Below are positions 1 through 8,882 of a stretch of 64,000 nt of DNA, piece by piece. Both the position numbers and the translations under genes were made by a program. Source of the stretch: Galactobacillus timonensis (lineage in GTDB: Bacteria; Bacillota_I; Bacilli_A; Erysipelotrichales; Erysipelotrichaceae); assembly GCF_900240265.1 (NCBI RefSeq), contig NZ_LT964739.1, positions 131,010 through 195,009 of the forward strand. Reading direction: 5' to 3'. The notes under the pieces are model-generated. The model was not told the DNA's origin and did not search any database. It worked only from the letters and a program-made list of their open reading frames with translations. The stretch's first letter is position 1. Every line of letters begins with the position of its first letter.

Positions 1-742
1 CTTTGATGTTCTGATGGTCTTTGATCGATGCGTAGTGTGCAATCTGCCTGTTGTACCACTGGTTGATTGATTTGATCTTACGTCCATCAACGATGAAGGA
101 CGTCCCCGTGGTTGTTACACACGACGCAAGATTATCGAGACCGACATCAATGGCTAATACATTGTCCGCATTCAGATTCTGCGGCTCTTCTTCCTGTTCG
201 TAGCAGTACTGAATCTTCAGTGCCTTGCCGTTCAGAACGGGCACGATGCGTACTTCAGCGATGTGCCTGCCTGAAATTCTTTCAGGTACCGGAATGCGTA
301 TGGAATCCAGATCCGGATGCTGCTTCGAAAACATACGACTCATCGCAACGATCAGATTGCCGTTTCTGATGTTGATCGCGTTCGCTGACAATACCAGCAG
401 ATACTTTCCGCCTTTCGTGCGGTAGTGTGGAATGCGCACTTTCTTGTCGTAGCCGCCGGACTTCTTTTTGCTCAGCAGCGCAAAGAAAGACCGGAAGGCA
501 TGGTCGCACGTCCGCAGGATCTGCTGGGAAATGCCGGCCTGCAGCAGCTTGTAATTTTCATTATCTTTGCAAAGATGGTAGTTCTCTTCATACCGCAGAT
601 ACTTGTTCGTCGCAAAGAAATACTGACGGATCTGATACAGTCCAACGTTGTACAGATTGTTGGCATACGAGCACATCTCAAGGATCGCTTCGTACTGGTC
701 CTTTGGAAGATGCCGAATGTAGTTTGTCTGCGTCAGATACAT
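1..742 (-). CDS. tnpB: TnpB-family RNA-guided nuclease/transposon protein, 3' end cut by window edge
   Basis: The minus strand is open from an ATG at 742 to the window edge (247 codons, C-terminus missing). The start follows a strong AGGAGGTGA site. The N-terminal part has the helical region typical of TnpB/OrfB of IS200/IS605 elements. Near the edge comes AIDVGLDNLAS, the first RuvC-like motif with its catalytic Asp, then the VDGRK and INQWYN signatures of the family. TnpB is known as an RNA-guided DNA nuclease that helps keep the element in place; it is not the transposase proper. No tnpA is adjacent on this side. Whether the protein is intact cannot be judged, because the later RuvC and zinc-finger motifs lie outside the window. 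Confidence 0.9.
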   Translation of the reverse strand, partial: MYLTQTNYIRHLPKDQYEAILEMCSYANNLYNVGLYQIRQYFFATNKYLRYEENYHLCKDNENYKLLQAGISQQILRTCDHAFRSFFALLSKKKSGGYDKKVRIPHYRTKGGKYLLVLSANAINIRNGNLIVAMSRMFSKQHPDLDSIRIPVPERISGRHIAEVRIVPVLNGKALKIQYCYEQEEEPQNLNADNVLAIDVGLDNLASCVTTTGTSFIVDGRKIKSINQWYNRQIAHYASIKDHQNIK

Positions 743-780
743 GACTTCACCTCCTTTCCGCTTAAATTATACGGTAACAG

Positions 781-830
781 CGGCCTTTCATTCCATGGCT
801 AAAGCTCATGGGTTTTCCCGGCCGTTTTTT
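781..830 (+). terminator. Hairpin with T-run between tnpB and the HAD gene
   Basis: An outer CGGCC/GGCCG stem encloses an inner CCATGG/CTCATGG stem, followed by six T. It could be a terminator or the end hairpin of the IS200/IS605-type element, whose ends are known to carry hairpins. It lies upstream of the tnpB start, so it marks that side of the element. Confidence 0.4.
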
Positions 831-909
831 ATAACAGACTCCCGGCTCAAAACCGTCTGGGCAGCTTTGAAAGGACCATGATGTTGATGCTTTGTGCCAT
901 AATGTAGGC

Positions 910-1515
910 ATGATCCGAAACATCGTCTTTGATCTTGGCGGCGTATTGATCACCTATAATCCTGAAGCCGCTCTGTTGATGGCAGGTTACAGTAAAGAAG
1001 AAGCCGACCGGCTCAATCATGCCGTCTTTCTTGATCCACTGTGGAGAGAACTGGATCGCGGAACGTACCGTTCCATGAAAGAGGCACTTCCCCTCTTCGT
1101 AAAGGCGCACCCGCAGGATCAGGCACTGATCCAAAATTTCTTCTCCAAAGACTGGATGAAGATCCTGTTCCAGCCGATTGAGGAAAGTGTCGTATTTATG
1201 AAAAAGCTGAAACAGGAAGGCTATCGCATCTACTTCCTAACGAATTACGCTGCCGACACCTATCAGGAAACCTCGAGCCGCCTTCCATTCTTCAGAATGG
1301 CCAACGGCACGGTTGTGTCCGCCGACGTAAAGCTGCTCAAGCCCGATCCCCGCATCTATCAGACACTGCTGGAACGGTATCATCTATCCCCGGAAGAAAC
1401 CGTCTTCTTCGACGACAGCGAGATCAACGTTCAGGCCGCCATCGCCTGCGGTATTCATGCCTGCACATTTCATAGCGTGAGCGACGCGGAAGAATTCCTG
1501 AACCAGCTGCAGTAA
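910..1515 (+). CDS. HAD-superfamily hydrolase (subfamily IA phosphatase-like)
   Basis: The 201-aa protein opens with MIRNIVFDLGGVL. This is HAD motif I, with the first Asp as nucleophile, but it has DLGG where the classical form is DxD. Motif II (FLTN) is near residue 110. The motif III Lys with KPDPRIY is near 150, and motif IV (FFDDSEINV) is near 175. This matches the YihX/HAD-IA group of small phosphatases, often acting on sugar phosphates. ATG at 910 is preferred because motif I starts at residue 6. A TTG at 892 would add six residues. The gene is monocistronic and ends in a bidirectional terminator shared with the convergent ABC operon. The substrate is not predictable; the adjacent sugar locus makes a sugar phosphate a reasonable guess. 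Confidence 0.85.
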   Translation: MIRNIVFDLGGVLITYNPEAALLMAGYSKEEADRLNHAVFLDPLWRELDRGTYRSMKEALPLFVKAHPQDQALIQNFFSKDWMKILFQPIEESVVFMKKLKQEGYRIYFLTNYAADTYQETSSRLPFFRMANGTVVSADVKLLKPDPRIYQTLLERYHLSPEETVFFDDSEINVQAAIACGIHACTFHSVSDAEEFLNQLQ

Positions 1516-1529
1516 AAAGGCACAGAAAA

Positions 1530-1578
1530 GCTGTGAGATCCCATGTACATATCAACATGGACGCTCACAGCCGTTTTT
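1530..1578. terminator. Bidirectional terminator between HAD gene and ABC operon
   Basis: GCTGTGAG (1530-1537) pairs with CTCACAGC (1564-1571), and an inner CCATGT/ACATGG stem extends it. A T-run at 1573-1578 follows on the plus strand and an A-run precedes it. It ends both convergent units. Confidence 0.85.
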
Positions 1579-1589
1579 TCTGCTTAACC

Positions 1590-2795
1590 TTACTGCTTCA
1601 TCGTCTGAGGATCATACTCCAGATTGATGCCCGTCTTCTTGTCAAACACATGCACCATCGATCCCGGGAACGTAAACTCAATCGAGGATCCGATCCGGAA
1701 GCTGCTTCCCTTCAGATCCAGCGTCGGCACAATGATGATGCCGTCCTTGCCCATCGCATTCACATGCAGATGCTCCGAAGCTCCCATCAGCTCCGCAACA
1801 TCAACCGTTCCCTTAACCATCTTTCCTTCGGCTCTGGTCAGCGTAATGTGCTCCGGACGAACACCGATCGTCACTTCCTGTCCCTCAACGCCGCGCTCCT
1901 TCAGATGCGCACACTTCTCAGCCGAAAGGTCAATCACCGCATCCTCTACCTGCACCGCATAGCTGCCGTCTGCCTTCTTGATCAGCGTTCCATCATAAAA
2001 GTTCATCTGCGGAACACCAATGAACCCTGCCACAAACAGATTCACCGGATTATCATATACCGTCTGCGGCGTGCCAATCTGCTGAATGACACCATCCTTC
2101 ATGATCACTATCCGATCGCCAAGCGTCATCGCTTCCGTCTGATCATGGGTAACGTAGATGAACGTCGTATGGATCTTCTGACGCAGCTTGATGATCTCGG
2201 CACGCATCTGGTTGCGAAGCTTCGCATCCAGGTTCGACAGCGGCTCATCCATCAGAAGAACCTTCGGATTACGGACAATTGCACGCCCGATCGCAACACG
2301 CTGCCGCTGGCCGCCGGACAGTGCCTTCGGCTTACGGTCCAGATATTCCGTGATGCCAAGGATCTCGGCCGCATCATTGACGCGGGCATCAATCTCTTCC
2401 TTCGGCATCTTGCGGATCTTCAGCGGAAATCCCATGTTCTCACGAACCGTCATATGCGGATACAGAGCATAGCTCTGGAATACCATCGCAATATCACGAT
2501 CCTTCGGTGCCACATCGTTGACACGCTTGCCGTCAATCAGAAGGTCGCCGTGTGTGATCTCTTCCAGACCCGCGACCATGCGCAGTGTCGTCGACTTGCC
2601 GCAGCCGGACGGTCCGACAAGGACGATGAATTCCTGATCCTTGATCTTGAGATTGAAGTCATCGACCGCAAGGACACCTTCCTCGGTCACCTTGAGATTC
2701 GACTTCTTCTGCGGCTCATTCCAATGATGCTTTTTCTTTGTACCTTCCGCATTGGGATAAACCTTGACGAGATGATTCAGTTCTACGGTTGCCAT
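1590..2795 (-). CDS. ABC transporter ATP-binding protein, MsmK/UgpC type
   Basis: This 401-aa ATPase should energise the sugar importer encoded upstream. Walker A GPSGCGKST is at about 61-69, followed by the Q-loop (MVFQSYALYPHMTV), the LSGGQRQR signature, Walker B (VLLMDEPLSNLD) and the H-loop (VTHDQ). A C-terminal TOBE/OB regulatory region carries GVRPEHI. Residues about 18-40 form a lysine-rich insertion (TKKKHHW) between the first strand and Walker A that common MsmK proteins lack. ATG at 2795 follows a GAAAGGGG-type site. It is the last gene of the operon, 98 bp after the GH3 gene. MsmK-type ATPases often serve several sugar importers, so it may work more widely. Confidence 0.93.
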   Translation of the reverse strand: MATVELNHLVKVYPNAEGTKKKHHWNEPQKKSNLKVTEEGVLAVDDFNLKIKDQEFIVLVGPSGCGKSTTLRMVAGLEEITHGDLLIDGKRVNDVAPKDRDIAMVFQSYALYPHMTVRENMGFPLKIRKMPKEEIDARVNDAAEILGITEYLDRKPKALSGGQRQRVAIGRAIVRNPKVLLMDEPLSNLDAKLRNQMRAEIIKLRQKIHTTFIYVTHDQTEAMTLGDRIVIMKDGVIQQIGTPQTVYDNPVNLFVAGFIGVPQMNFYDGTLIKKADGSYAVQVEDAVIDLSAEKCAHLKERGVEGQEVTIGVRPEHITLTRAEGKMVKGTVDVAELMGASEHLHVNAMGKDGIIIVPTLDLKGSSFRIGSSIEFTFPGSMVHVFDKKTGINLEYDPQTMKQ

Positions 2796-2893
2796 ATATG
2801 TTTTTTTGCCCCTTTCCTGGCCGAAAGAATTATGAAGCAGTCCGCGACAGAAGCCCTGCATCCTGCTTGCTGGCAGAGGTTCTTTCCTACCTC

Positions 2894-5377
2894 TTACTTC
2901 CCTTTCTTTAAATGCTGCGCAACAGCCGCAATATGTCCAGCGCTGCGCTTTAGATCCTGACGATCCATGGATCCGTCCTTCAGATGCGACATAAGGTCAT
3001 CAAGATCCTGCCGGCAGCCCGGCATCAGCAGATCATTGCCTGCCCGCATCGCTTCATGCGCGGTGCATTCCGGATCATTCCAGGTCGTCGTCCAGTCGGT
3101 CATGATCAGACCTTCAAAGCTCCACTCGCAGCGTGCCGCATTCATACATAGATTATAGCTGTTTGCCGCATGGATGCCATTGATCTTGTTGTAGCTGGTC
3201 ATGATGGCGGCAGGCTGGCTTTCCCTGACTGCAAGTTCGAAGCCCTTCAGATACACTTCCCGAAGCGCATGTTCCGACACCATCGCATTGTAATGGAACC
3301 GGTTGTTCTCCTGATTGTTGCAGGCAAAATGCTTGATCGTCGCCCCGCAGCCCGGCAGCGACTGAACGCCTCTGGTAACGGCAGCTGCCGTCATCCCCGA
3401 CAGAAGCGGATGTTCCGAATAATATTCAAAGTTTCTTCCACACAGCGGATTGCGATGAATGTTCATGCCCGGCGCCAGCCAAAGCTGTACATGGAACAGC
3501 TGCATCTCCTCTCCCACCGCAATGCCTACCTCCTGCACAAGTTCAGGATCCCATGACGATGCCAGAAGTGTACCGATCGGAAATGCTGTACAGAACTGAT
3601 AGCGCTCTTCTGCATTTTCCGGCTTCCCGTCACGATCCAGAACACCATCATCCATGTTTTGCGCCATGCCGGTCTTCACTGCCTTGCCATCAACGATCTG
3701 AAACTTCTTGCTCAGTCTGAGGCCGGCGGGACCATCCGCCATGGAGAGGGACGCAATGCCCTGTTCTTCAGCGCAGCAGCTGCTGAAGCCGGCGGCTCCC
3801 GGAACGCTGCTGTAGACATCCGCCTCCTCATCATCCTTCGGCATACCTGTCACAAGATGAATCAGCTGCTGATCCGAAAGGTCATGAACCGTTCTGCGGA
3901 TTTCTTCCGGAACGGCTTCATATCCCCTGTCATAGACAACCGTATGCGTAGAGACGCTGATATTCCATTCCACATCATTGCCTGAATAGGACGATCCGGC
4001 AAAGCTGGAAATCGCTTCCTGACGCCGCTGTTGTCTGCGCTGGCGGGGAGGTTCGATTTCCTTTGGCTTTGTCTTTGAAACAAAGAGATTCTTCAGCTGT
4101 TCCAAAACAACGGACGCGGACAGACGGACTCTGGCCTGGACGCTGCTGCCTTCCAGACTGTCTCCCACAAAAAGCAGAATGTCACCAGCATCGATAACCC
4201 ACGAAGCCGAAGCCTCGTCATAGCGTTCAAATCGTTCTTTCGGAAGGTGGATCGTTACCCTCTCTGTTTCTTCGGGCTGAAGAAGCTTTGTCTTCTGATA
4301 ACCGGCAAGCCGACGGTACTCTTCCTGAGGACATGGAACGGACGCATAGATCTGTACCACATCCCGTCCCGAAACACGACCCGTATTCGTCACCTCTACG
4401 ACGACATCGATTCCCTCATCAGACGCTTCAACGTTCTTCGTCGACAGAGCAAACTCCGTATAGGAAAGGCCATAGCCAAAGCCATAGCGCACCGCCTTCT
4501 CAAAGGTGTCAAAGTAACGGTAGCCGACGAAGATTCCTTCCGGATACGGCTCTTCCTTCACATCGCCATCCTGATCGGAGAAAACTGCCGAACCCGGATA
4601 ATCCGCGTAGTGATAGGCCCAGGAATCCGTCAGCTTTCCCGAAGGATTGACCCTGCCCGTCAAGACATCGCTGACAGCACGGCCCGCCTGCCCGCCCGGC
4701 TGACAAATCAGAAGCACCGATCGAATATGCGTGAATGGATCAAGGAACGAAAGGTCCATAACCCCGCCGACATTCAACAGCAGGATAATGTCCGGATACA
4801 GATCATTGAGCCTGGTAAGGAATGCCTTCTCCTGTTCTGAAAGAAGATAGTCGCCGGACGCATTTCTGCGATCGCCGCCTTCGCCGGACGTTCTTGAAAG
4901 AACATACACAGCGAGATCTGCTTCACTTTTTTCCGGAGCCTCTCCCTGCGGCATCACGAATACGGTTCCGTTATAGGCTTCAAAGAACTGCTGCCCGTAA
5001 TCCCCTTCGGGATTTCTGGTGCGAAGAACATCCATCGTATCCCAGAAGGCATCTTTCCATTGAGCCCGGGAAGCCTGATACAGCTTCTCGTAGTTATCGA
5101 GCCACTTCCCGTTGCACAGATGAATGCCGCCTTCTTCCAGACCCCGACGGACGGAAACCGTCTCGCGCGCATTGACGCTTCCGGACCCCGTACCCCCGCG
5201 CACCGTTACAATCGCACCGGGCCCGTACAGATCCACCTTCTCCCCTTTCTTTAAAGGAAGAAGATGATTTTCATTTTTCAGCAGAACCATGCCTTCGGCA
5301 GCGGCCCTGCGGCTGAGATCGCCGTGTTGGATTTCGTAATCGCGGATCGACGGATCCGGAAATCCCGGAAGCCCCAT
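2894..5377 (-). CDS. Glycoside hydrolase family 3 beta-glucosidase with permuted domain order
   Basis: The 827-aa protein probably cleaves beta-linked glucosides taken up by the neighbouring importer. It has no signal peptide, so it is cytoplasmic. The order is inverted from most GH3 enzymes. The alpha/beta sandwich domain comes first (LLLNVGGVMDLSF, PSGKLTDSWA, YGFGYGLSYT), then a fibronectin III-like region to about residue 430. The TIM-barrel domain follows, with KHFACNNQE and GLIMTDW, whose Asp at about 761 is the expected nucleophile. Permuted GH3 proteins are known from ruminal Clostridia. ATG at 5377 follows AAGGAGT. It sits 24 bp downstream of the second permease gene, so it is co-transcribed. 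The exact substrate (cellobiose, gentiobiose, laminari-oligosaccharide) cannot be read from the sequence. Confidence 0.92.
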   Translation of the reverse strand: MGLPGFPDPSIRDYEIQHGDLSRRAAAEGMVLLKNENHLLPLKKGEKVDLYGPGAIVTVRGGTGSGSVNARETVSVRRGLEEGGIHLCNGKWLDNYEKLYQASRAQWKDAFWDTMDVLRTRNPEGDYGQQFFEAYNGTVFVMPQGEAPEKSEADLAVYVLSRTSGEGGDRRNASGDYLLSEQEKAFLTRLNDLYPDIILLLNVGGVMDLSFLDPFTHIRSVLLICQPGGQAGRAVSDVLTGRVNPSGKLTDSWAYHYADYPGSAVFSDQDGDVKEEPYPEGIFVGYRYFDTFEKAVRYGFGYGLSYTEFALSTKNVEASDEGIDVVVEVTNTGRVSGRDVVQIYASVPCPQEEYRRLAGYQKTKLLQPEETERVTIHLPKERFERYDEASASWVIDAGDILLFVGDSLEGSSVQARVRLSASVVLEQLKNLFVSKTKPKEIEPPRQRRQQRRQEAISSFAGSSYSGNDVEWNISVSTHTVVYDRGYEAVPEEIRRTVHDLSDQQLIHLVTGMPKDDEEADVYSSVPGAAGFSSCCAEEQGIASLSMADGPAGLRLSKKFQIVDGKAVKTGMAQNMDDGVLDRDGKPENAEERYQFCTAFPIGTLLASSWDPELVQEVGIAVGEEMQLFHVQLWLAPGMNIHRNPLCGRNFEYYSEHPLLSGMTAAAVTRGVQSLPGCGATIKHFACNNQENNRFHYNAMVSEHALREVYLKGFELAVRESQPAAIMTSYNKINGIHAANSYNLCMNAARCEWSFEGLIMTDWTTTWNDPECTAHEAMRAGNDLLMPGCRQDLDDLMSHLKDGSMDRQDLKRSAGHIAAVAQHLKKGK

Positions 5378-5401
5378 ATTGCAGATACTCCTTCCAACCT
5401 G

Positions 5402-6271
5402 TTAACCCTTCACACTGCCGGCCGTAACACCGCCGACAATCTGCTTCGACAGAATGAGATAGACGACAATGACCGGAAGAATCGAGAACGCAATCATGGC
5501 GTAAACCTGTCCCATATCGAACTTCAGCCAGTCGGCTGCACGCAGCTGCGCAATCAGGATCGGGAGCGTCTTCATACTGTCCTTATGCAGAATCAGGGAC
5601 GGAAGGAAGTAGTTGTTCCATGAAGATACGAAGGCGAAGATTGCCTGCACGGCAATCGCCGGCTTCATGATCGGAATCACGATCTTATTGAAGATACGGA
5701 ATTCGCCCGCCCCGTCAATACGGGCACTTTCGAGAAGTTCCTTGGGAAGGTTGCTGTCCATGTACTGCTTCATGTAGAAGAAGACGACCGGTGCCGCAAT
5801 CGAAGGAATGATCAGCGGAATGAAACTGTTCTCCAGTCCCATGTTGCGGACCAGCTGCTGGAAGCCCAGCGCCGTCACCTGCGTCGGAATCATCATGACC
5901 GCCAGAATGAATGTAAAGATCCCTTTACGCCCCTTAAACCGGTACGCATGAATTGCATAGGCAGTCATCGTCGAGAAATAAGTTGTCAAAGCCGCTGTTG
6001 CCAGAGCGACAAAGAGCGAGTTGAGCATGCCCCTGCCGACGGGCAGTGTACCATGGAACAGATTATACAGGTTTTCGCCGAGATGATTGCTCGGATAAGC
6101 CCTAAAGCCGCGGCTCAGATCGCCATTGGAACGCGTCGCATTGATAAACAGAATGTAGAACCAAATCAGGCAGAGAACCGTCAGGAAAATCAGGACGACA
6201 TAGGCCAGAATGCGGCGGCCATGGGATTCCGGTTTCATTGCACTGTTGCTGGTGTTTTTCGCAGCCGTCAT
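5402..6271 (-). CDS. Sugar ABC transporter permease, MalG/MsmG type
   Basis: This 289-aa inner-membrane protein has about six hydrophobic segments, beginning at about residues 20-45. The cytoplasmic EAA loop (ELLESARIDGAGEFRIF, about 190-206) docks the ATPase. It ends with the GVTAGSVKG tail typical of the MalG family. It pairs with the MalF-type permease 13 bp upstream to form the translocation channel for an oligosaccharide. Gene order (binding protein, MalF, MalG, glycosidase, ATPase) is that of a carbohydrate-uptake-1 importer operon. Confidence 0.93.
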   Translation of the reverse strand: MTAAKNTSNSAMKPESHGRRILAYVVLIFLTVLCLIWFYILFINATRSNGDLSRGFRAYPSNHLGENLYNLFHGTLPVGRGMLNSLFVALATAALTTYFSTMTAYAIHAYRFKGRKGIFTFILAVMMIPTQVTALGFQQLVRNMGLENSFIPLIIPSIAAPVVFFYMKQYMDSNLPKELLESARIDGAGEFRIFNKIVIPIMKPAIAVQAIFAFVSSWNNYFLPSLILHKDSMKTLPILIAQLRAADWLKFDMGQVYAMIAFSILPVIVVYLILSKQIVGGVTAGSVKG

Positions 6272-6284
6272 ATCCTTCTCCTCC

Positions 6285-7205
6285 TTAGTTGTTGACTTCG
6301 TCGGCCGCTGTGAAGCGGAAGACGATCAGACTCAGAATGCCCGTGATGATCAGCAGCAGCACGCTGAGAGCACCGCCCATTCCAAAGTTCTTGCTGTAGA
6401 GATACTTGTTGAGCCACATGATCAGTGTCATCGAGCTGCGCATCGGATCGCCCGATCCATTGGTCAATATCTGCGGCACATCGAACATCTGCAGGCCGCC
6501 GATCAGTGAGGTAATCAATACATAGATGAAGATCGGCTTTAATAACGGCATCGTGATCTTGCGGAAGATCTGTCCCGGGGTTGCGCCGTCGACTTCCGCC
6601 GCCTCAAACAGTGACTTGTCGATGCCCATCATGCCGGCCATCAGAAGAATCGTCGTGTTGCCGAACCACATCAGGAAGTTCATCAGAGCAACCAGGAACC
6701 TTACACTGCCGACATGGGACATGAACTGATACGGCTGCGAGATTATTCCCAGCTGCATCAGAATCGAGTTTATGGGGCCGCCGTCCGCAAACAGCGTAAA
6801 GAACAGCATTGCGAACGCCGACGCCATGATCAGGTTCGGCAGATAGATGATCGTCTTGAAGAAGCGCTGCCCCTTCAGCCGAAGCGAAGGATCCGTGAAC
6901 CACGCCGCCAATAGAAGCGATACAAGAATCTGGGGCACAAAGCCCAGCACCCACATGATCATCGTATTCTCGAAGTACTTGAGAAAATAGCCCTGCAGAA
7001 TAATGTTCTTGAAATTCTCAAATCCGCTGAATGTCGGCCCGATATGTTTCAGGCCCGACATATAGTTTTCGAAGAAGCTATAGTAAACTGTGCTGATCAG
7101 CGGAATCAGCTGAAAAATAATGAAGACCGCCGCAAACGGAATCAAAAAGATATACCCCCACTTGTTGTAGCCTTCAACGGATCCGTTTTTCTTTTTCGCT
7201 TTCAT
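6285..7205 (-). CDS. Sugar ABC transporter permease, MalF/MsmF type
   Basis: This 306-aa membrane protein starts MKAKKKNGS, followed by a first hydrophobic segment (YIFLIPFAAVFIIF). The EAA motif (EAAEVDGATPGQIFRKI) is at about 205-221. It partners with the MalG-type permease downstream. ATG at 7205 is chosen because a GAGG lies just upstream and the basic N-terminus directly precedes the first membrane helix. A longer frame reaching 7322 would overlap an intercistronic hairpin. The gap to the binding-protein gene is 176 bp. Confidence 0.92.
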   Translation of the reverse strand: MKAKKKNGSVEGYNKWGYIFLIPFAAVFIIFQLIPLISTVYYSFFENYMSGLKHIGPTFSGFENFKNIILQGYFLKYFENTMIMWVLGFVPQILVSLLLAAWFTDPSLRLKGQRFFKTIIYLPNLIMASAFAMLFFTLFADGGPINSILMQLGIISQPYQFMSHVGSVRFLVALMNFLMWFGNTTILLMAGMMGIDKSLFEAAEVDGATPGQIFRKITMPLLKPIFIYVLITSLIGGLQMFDVPQILTNGSGDPMRSSMTLIMWLNKYLYSKNFGMGGALSVLLLIITGILSLIVFRFTAADEVNN

Positions 7206-7297
7206 ATTGGTTTGCCTCATTTCTCTGTTCCCTGATCGAGGGGCAGTGTCTGTCCGCCGATCACGGAACCTGATATTCCGCCTGGAAATAAGCAGAA

Positions 7298-7334
7298 CCG
7301 GCGCACGAAGCAACGATGCCACTTCATGCGCCGG
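7298..7334 (-). other. Intercistronic hairpin downstream of the binding-protein gene
   Basis: CCGGCGCACGAAG pairs with CTTCATGCGCCGG, with one mismatch and an 11-nt loop. No T-run follows on the minus strand. Such hairpins often protect the binding-protein mRNA 3' end so that it is made in excess over the permeases. That role is inferred. Confidence 0.6.
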
Positions 7335-7381
7335 CCGCAGTATCTATTGCTGTAGTAGATTTACTTCGTTGTAACTGTGCT

Positions 7382-8770
7382 TTATTCCGTCGTCAGATCC
7401 GGATACTTCTCAACAATCGCCGTATTGAACTGAGCCAGCGCATCGTCATAGGAAGCGTTGCCATCGAAGTAGTTCTTCATAGCACTCTGGAACTCTTCAT
7501 TGCAGCCCTGATCATACGGAGAGATGTTAGACATATCGACCTTCTCGGCGCCGGCTTCCAGCTGTGCATACGGGTTCTGGCCGCCAAGGATCTTATTTTC
7601 AAACTTCGGATTTGTCGCAAGGTCATTGAGAACGGACTTGGAGTTGACACAGTCAGAATCCTTTTTCGCAATTCCATAGAGAACATCCTTATCCGTTGTC
7701 ATCGTAAGAATGATGTCCTTGACCAGCGTCGGATTATCGGTTCCGGTCGCAGCCGCAATCCAGGTGCCGCCCCAGTAGAAGCTCTGCGGGCCAACAACCA
7801 TGCCCCAGCCGCCCTGATGGGCAATCGAATCATCCTCGTCAGCGTGCATCGAGAAGTTGATCAGCCATGCCGGTCCAAAGTAGCAGAATACCTTGCCCTC
7901 CGGGAAGAAGCCCTTGCTCCAGTCATCGGACCAGAGTTCAGCCGTCGTCGTTTCGCCGGCATCGACCATTTCCTTGGAGTTATCAACCCATGCCTTCAGG
8001 TTCGGATCCACAACAACCTTGCCGTCCTGAACCCACGGAGCAGATACGTTGTTGGAATAAACACGGTATGTATCGTTGACAGTCGAAGTCATCTTGTAGC
8101 CGGCTGCTTTTGCCTTCTCAGCTGTTGCCATGAAGGTATCCCAGTCCTTGACAGCTTCCTGAACCGCTTCCGGATCATCCGTTCCAAGGATGTCTTTCGC
8201 CGCCTGACGGTTGTAAATCAAACCGGCCGAGCATGCCTGCCAGGACGAACCCTTGATGTTTCCGTTTTCATCCTTGACGATATCCTTCGTGTAATCAAAC
8301 TGATCCGACAGATCTGCATCCGTGATGCCAAGATCTGCAAGGTTCATGGTCACATCGCTGTTGACATACTTCAGAGCATAGTCGGCTTCCATCAGGAAGA
8401 TATCGACCTTGTCATCCGGCGAAGCATCCGCATTTCCCGGAAGAACAGCATCGAGGTTGTTCTGGTATGCGTTGTCATCACTCGGGGTGATTGTCCACTT
8501 AACGGTGACATCGCCGATCTTGCCGGTCGTATCATCAACCTTCTGATATCCGGGGTAATGATCCTCCATGCGGCTCTTGAACTCTTCGTTCCATGCCTGA
8601 ATGTTAAGGACGGATCCCTCCGCAGATCCTGACGCATCAGAAGCTGCCGAGCCCGCTGCCGCTGCGGCGGTTGAAGCTGCTGCTTCGGACGAGCTGCCGC
8701 AGGCTGCCATCGGTACGACCATGGCTGCCGCTGCAAGTGTGCTGATAAATCTTGAGATGTTCTTGTTCAT
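7382..8770 (-). CDS. Extracellular sugar-binding lipoprotein of ABC importer
   Basis: The 462-aa protein has a lipoprotein signal peptide: a basic start (MNKNISRF), a hydrophobic core, and lipobox PMAAC with Cys at about 24. A low-complexity Ser/Ala linker follows, tethering the protein to the outer face of the membrane. The rest fits a family 1 solute-binding protein (FFPEGKVFCYFGPAW, GGQNPYAQL). It is the first structural gene of the importer operon after lacI and has an AGGAGGGA site. The sugar is probably a beta-gluco-oligosaccharide, judged from the GH3 and GH94 neighbours. It could instead be another hexose oligomer. Confidence 0.9.
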   Translation of the reverse strand: MNKNISRFISTLAAAAMVVPMAACGSSSEAAASTAAAAAGSAASDASGSAEGSVLNIQAWNEEFKSRMEDHYPGYQKVDDTTGKIGDVTVKWTITPSDDNAYQNNLDAVLPGNADASPDDKVDIFLMEADYALKYVNSDVTMNLADLGITDADLSDQFDYTKDIVKDENGNIKGSSWQACSAGLIYNRQAAKDILGTDDPEAVQEAVKDWDTFMATAEKAKAAGYKMTSTVNDTYRVYSNNVSAPWVQDGKVVVDPNLKAWVDNSKEMVDAGETTTAELWSDDWSKGFFPEGKVFCYFGPAWLINFSMHADEDDSIAHQGGWGMVVGPQSFYWGGTWIAAATGTDNPTLVKDIILTMTTDKDVLYGIAKKDSDCVNSKSVLNDLATNPKFENKILGGQNPYAQLEAGAEKVDMSNISPYDQGCNEEFQSAMKNYFDGNASYDDALAQFNTAIVEKYPDLTTE

Positions 8771-8882
8771 AATCTCCCTCCTATATGGTTTTCTTTATGC
8801 TTCTTTGCAACATCTCATTGCAATTTAGGCCGCATTAAAAACATCTTCATATGCTTCTCTTTTTTCGAACTTTCCGCAGCGT

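Noticed and set aside
1533..2960. Long open frame on the plus strand opposite the ABC ATPase gene
   Set aside because: It is the antisense shadow of a well-supported ATPase gene; rich in Arg/His/Leu with no domain and no ribosome site.
7316..8632. 438-codon plus-strand frame opposite the sugar-binding protein
   Set aside because: Antisense shadow of a clear lipoprotein gene with correct lipobox and operon position.
8806..8824. TTGCAA pair 7 bp apart upstream of the binding-protein gene, possible operator
   Set aside because: It does not resemble the two matched LacI operators; the self-complementary hexamers are likely chance.
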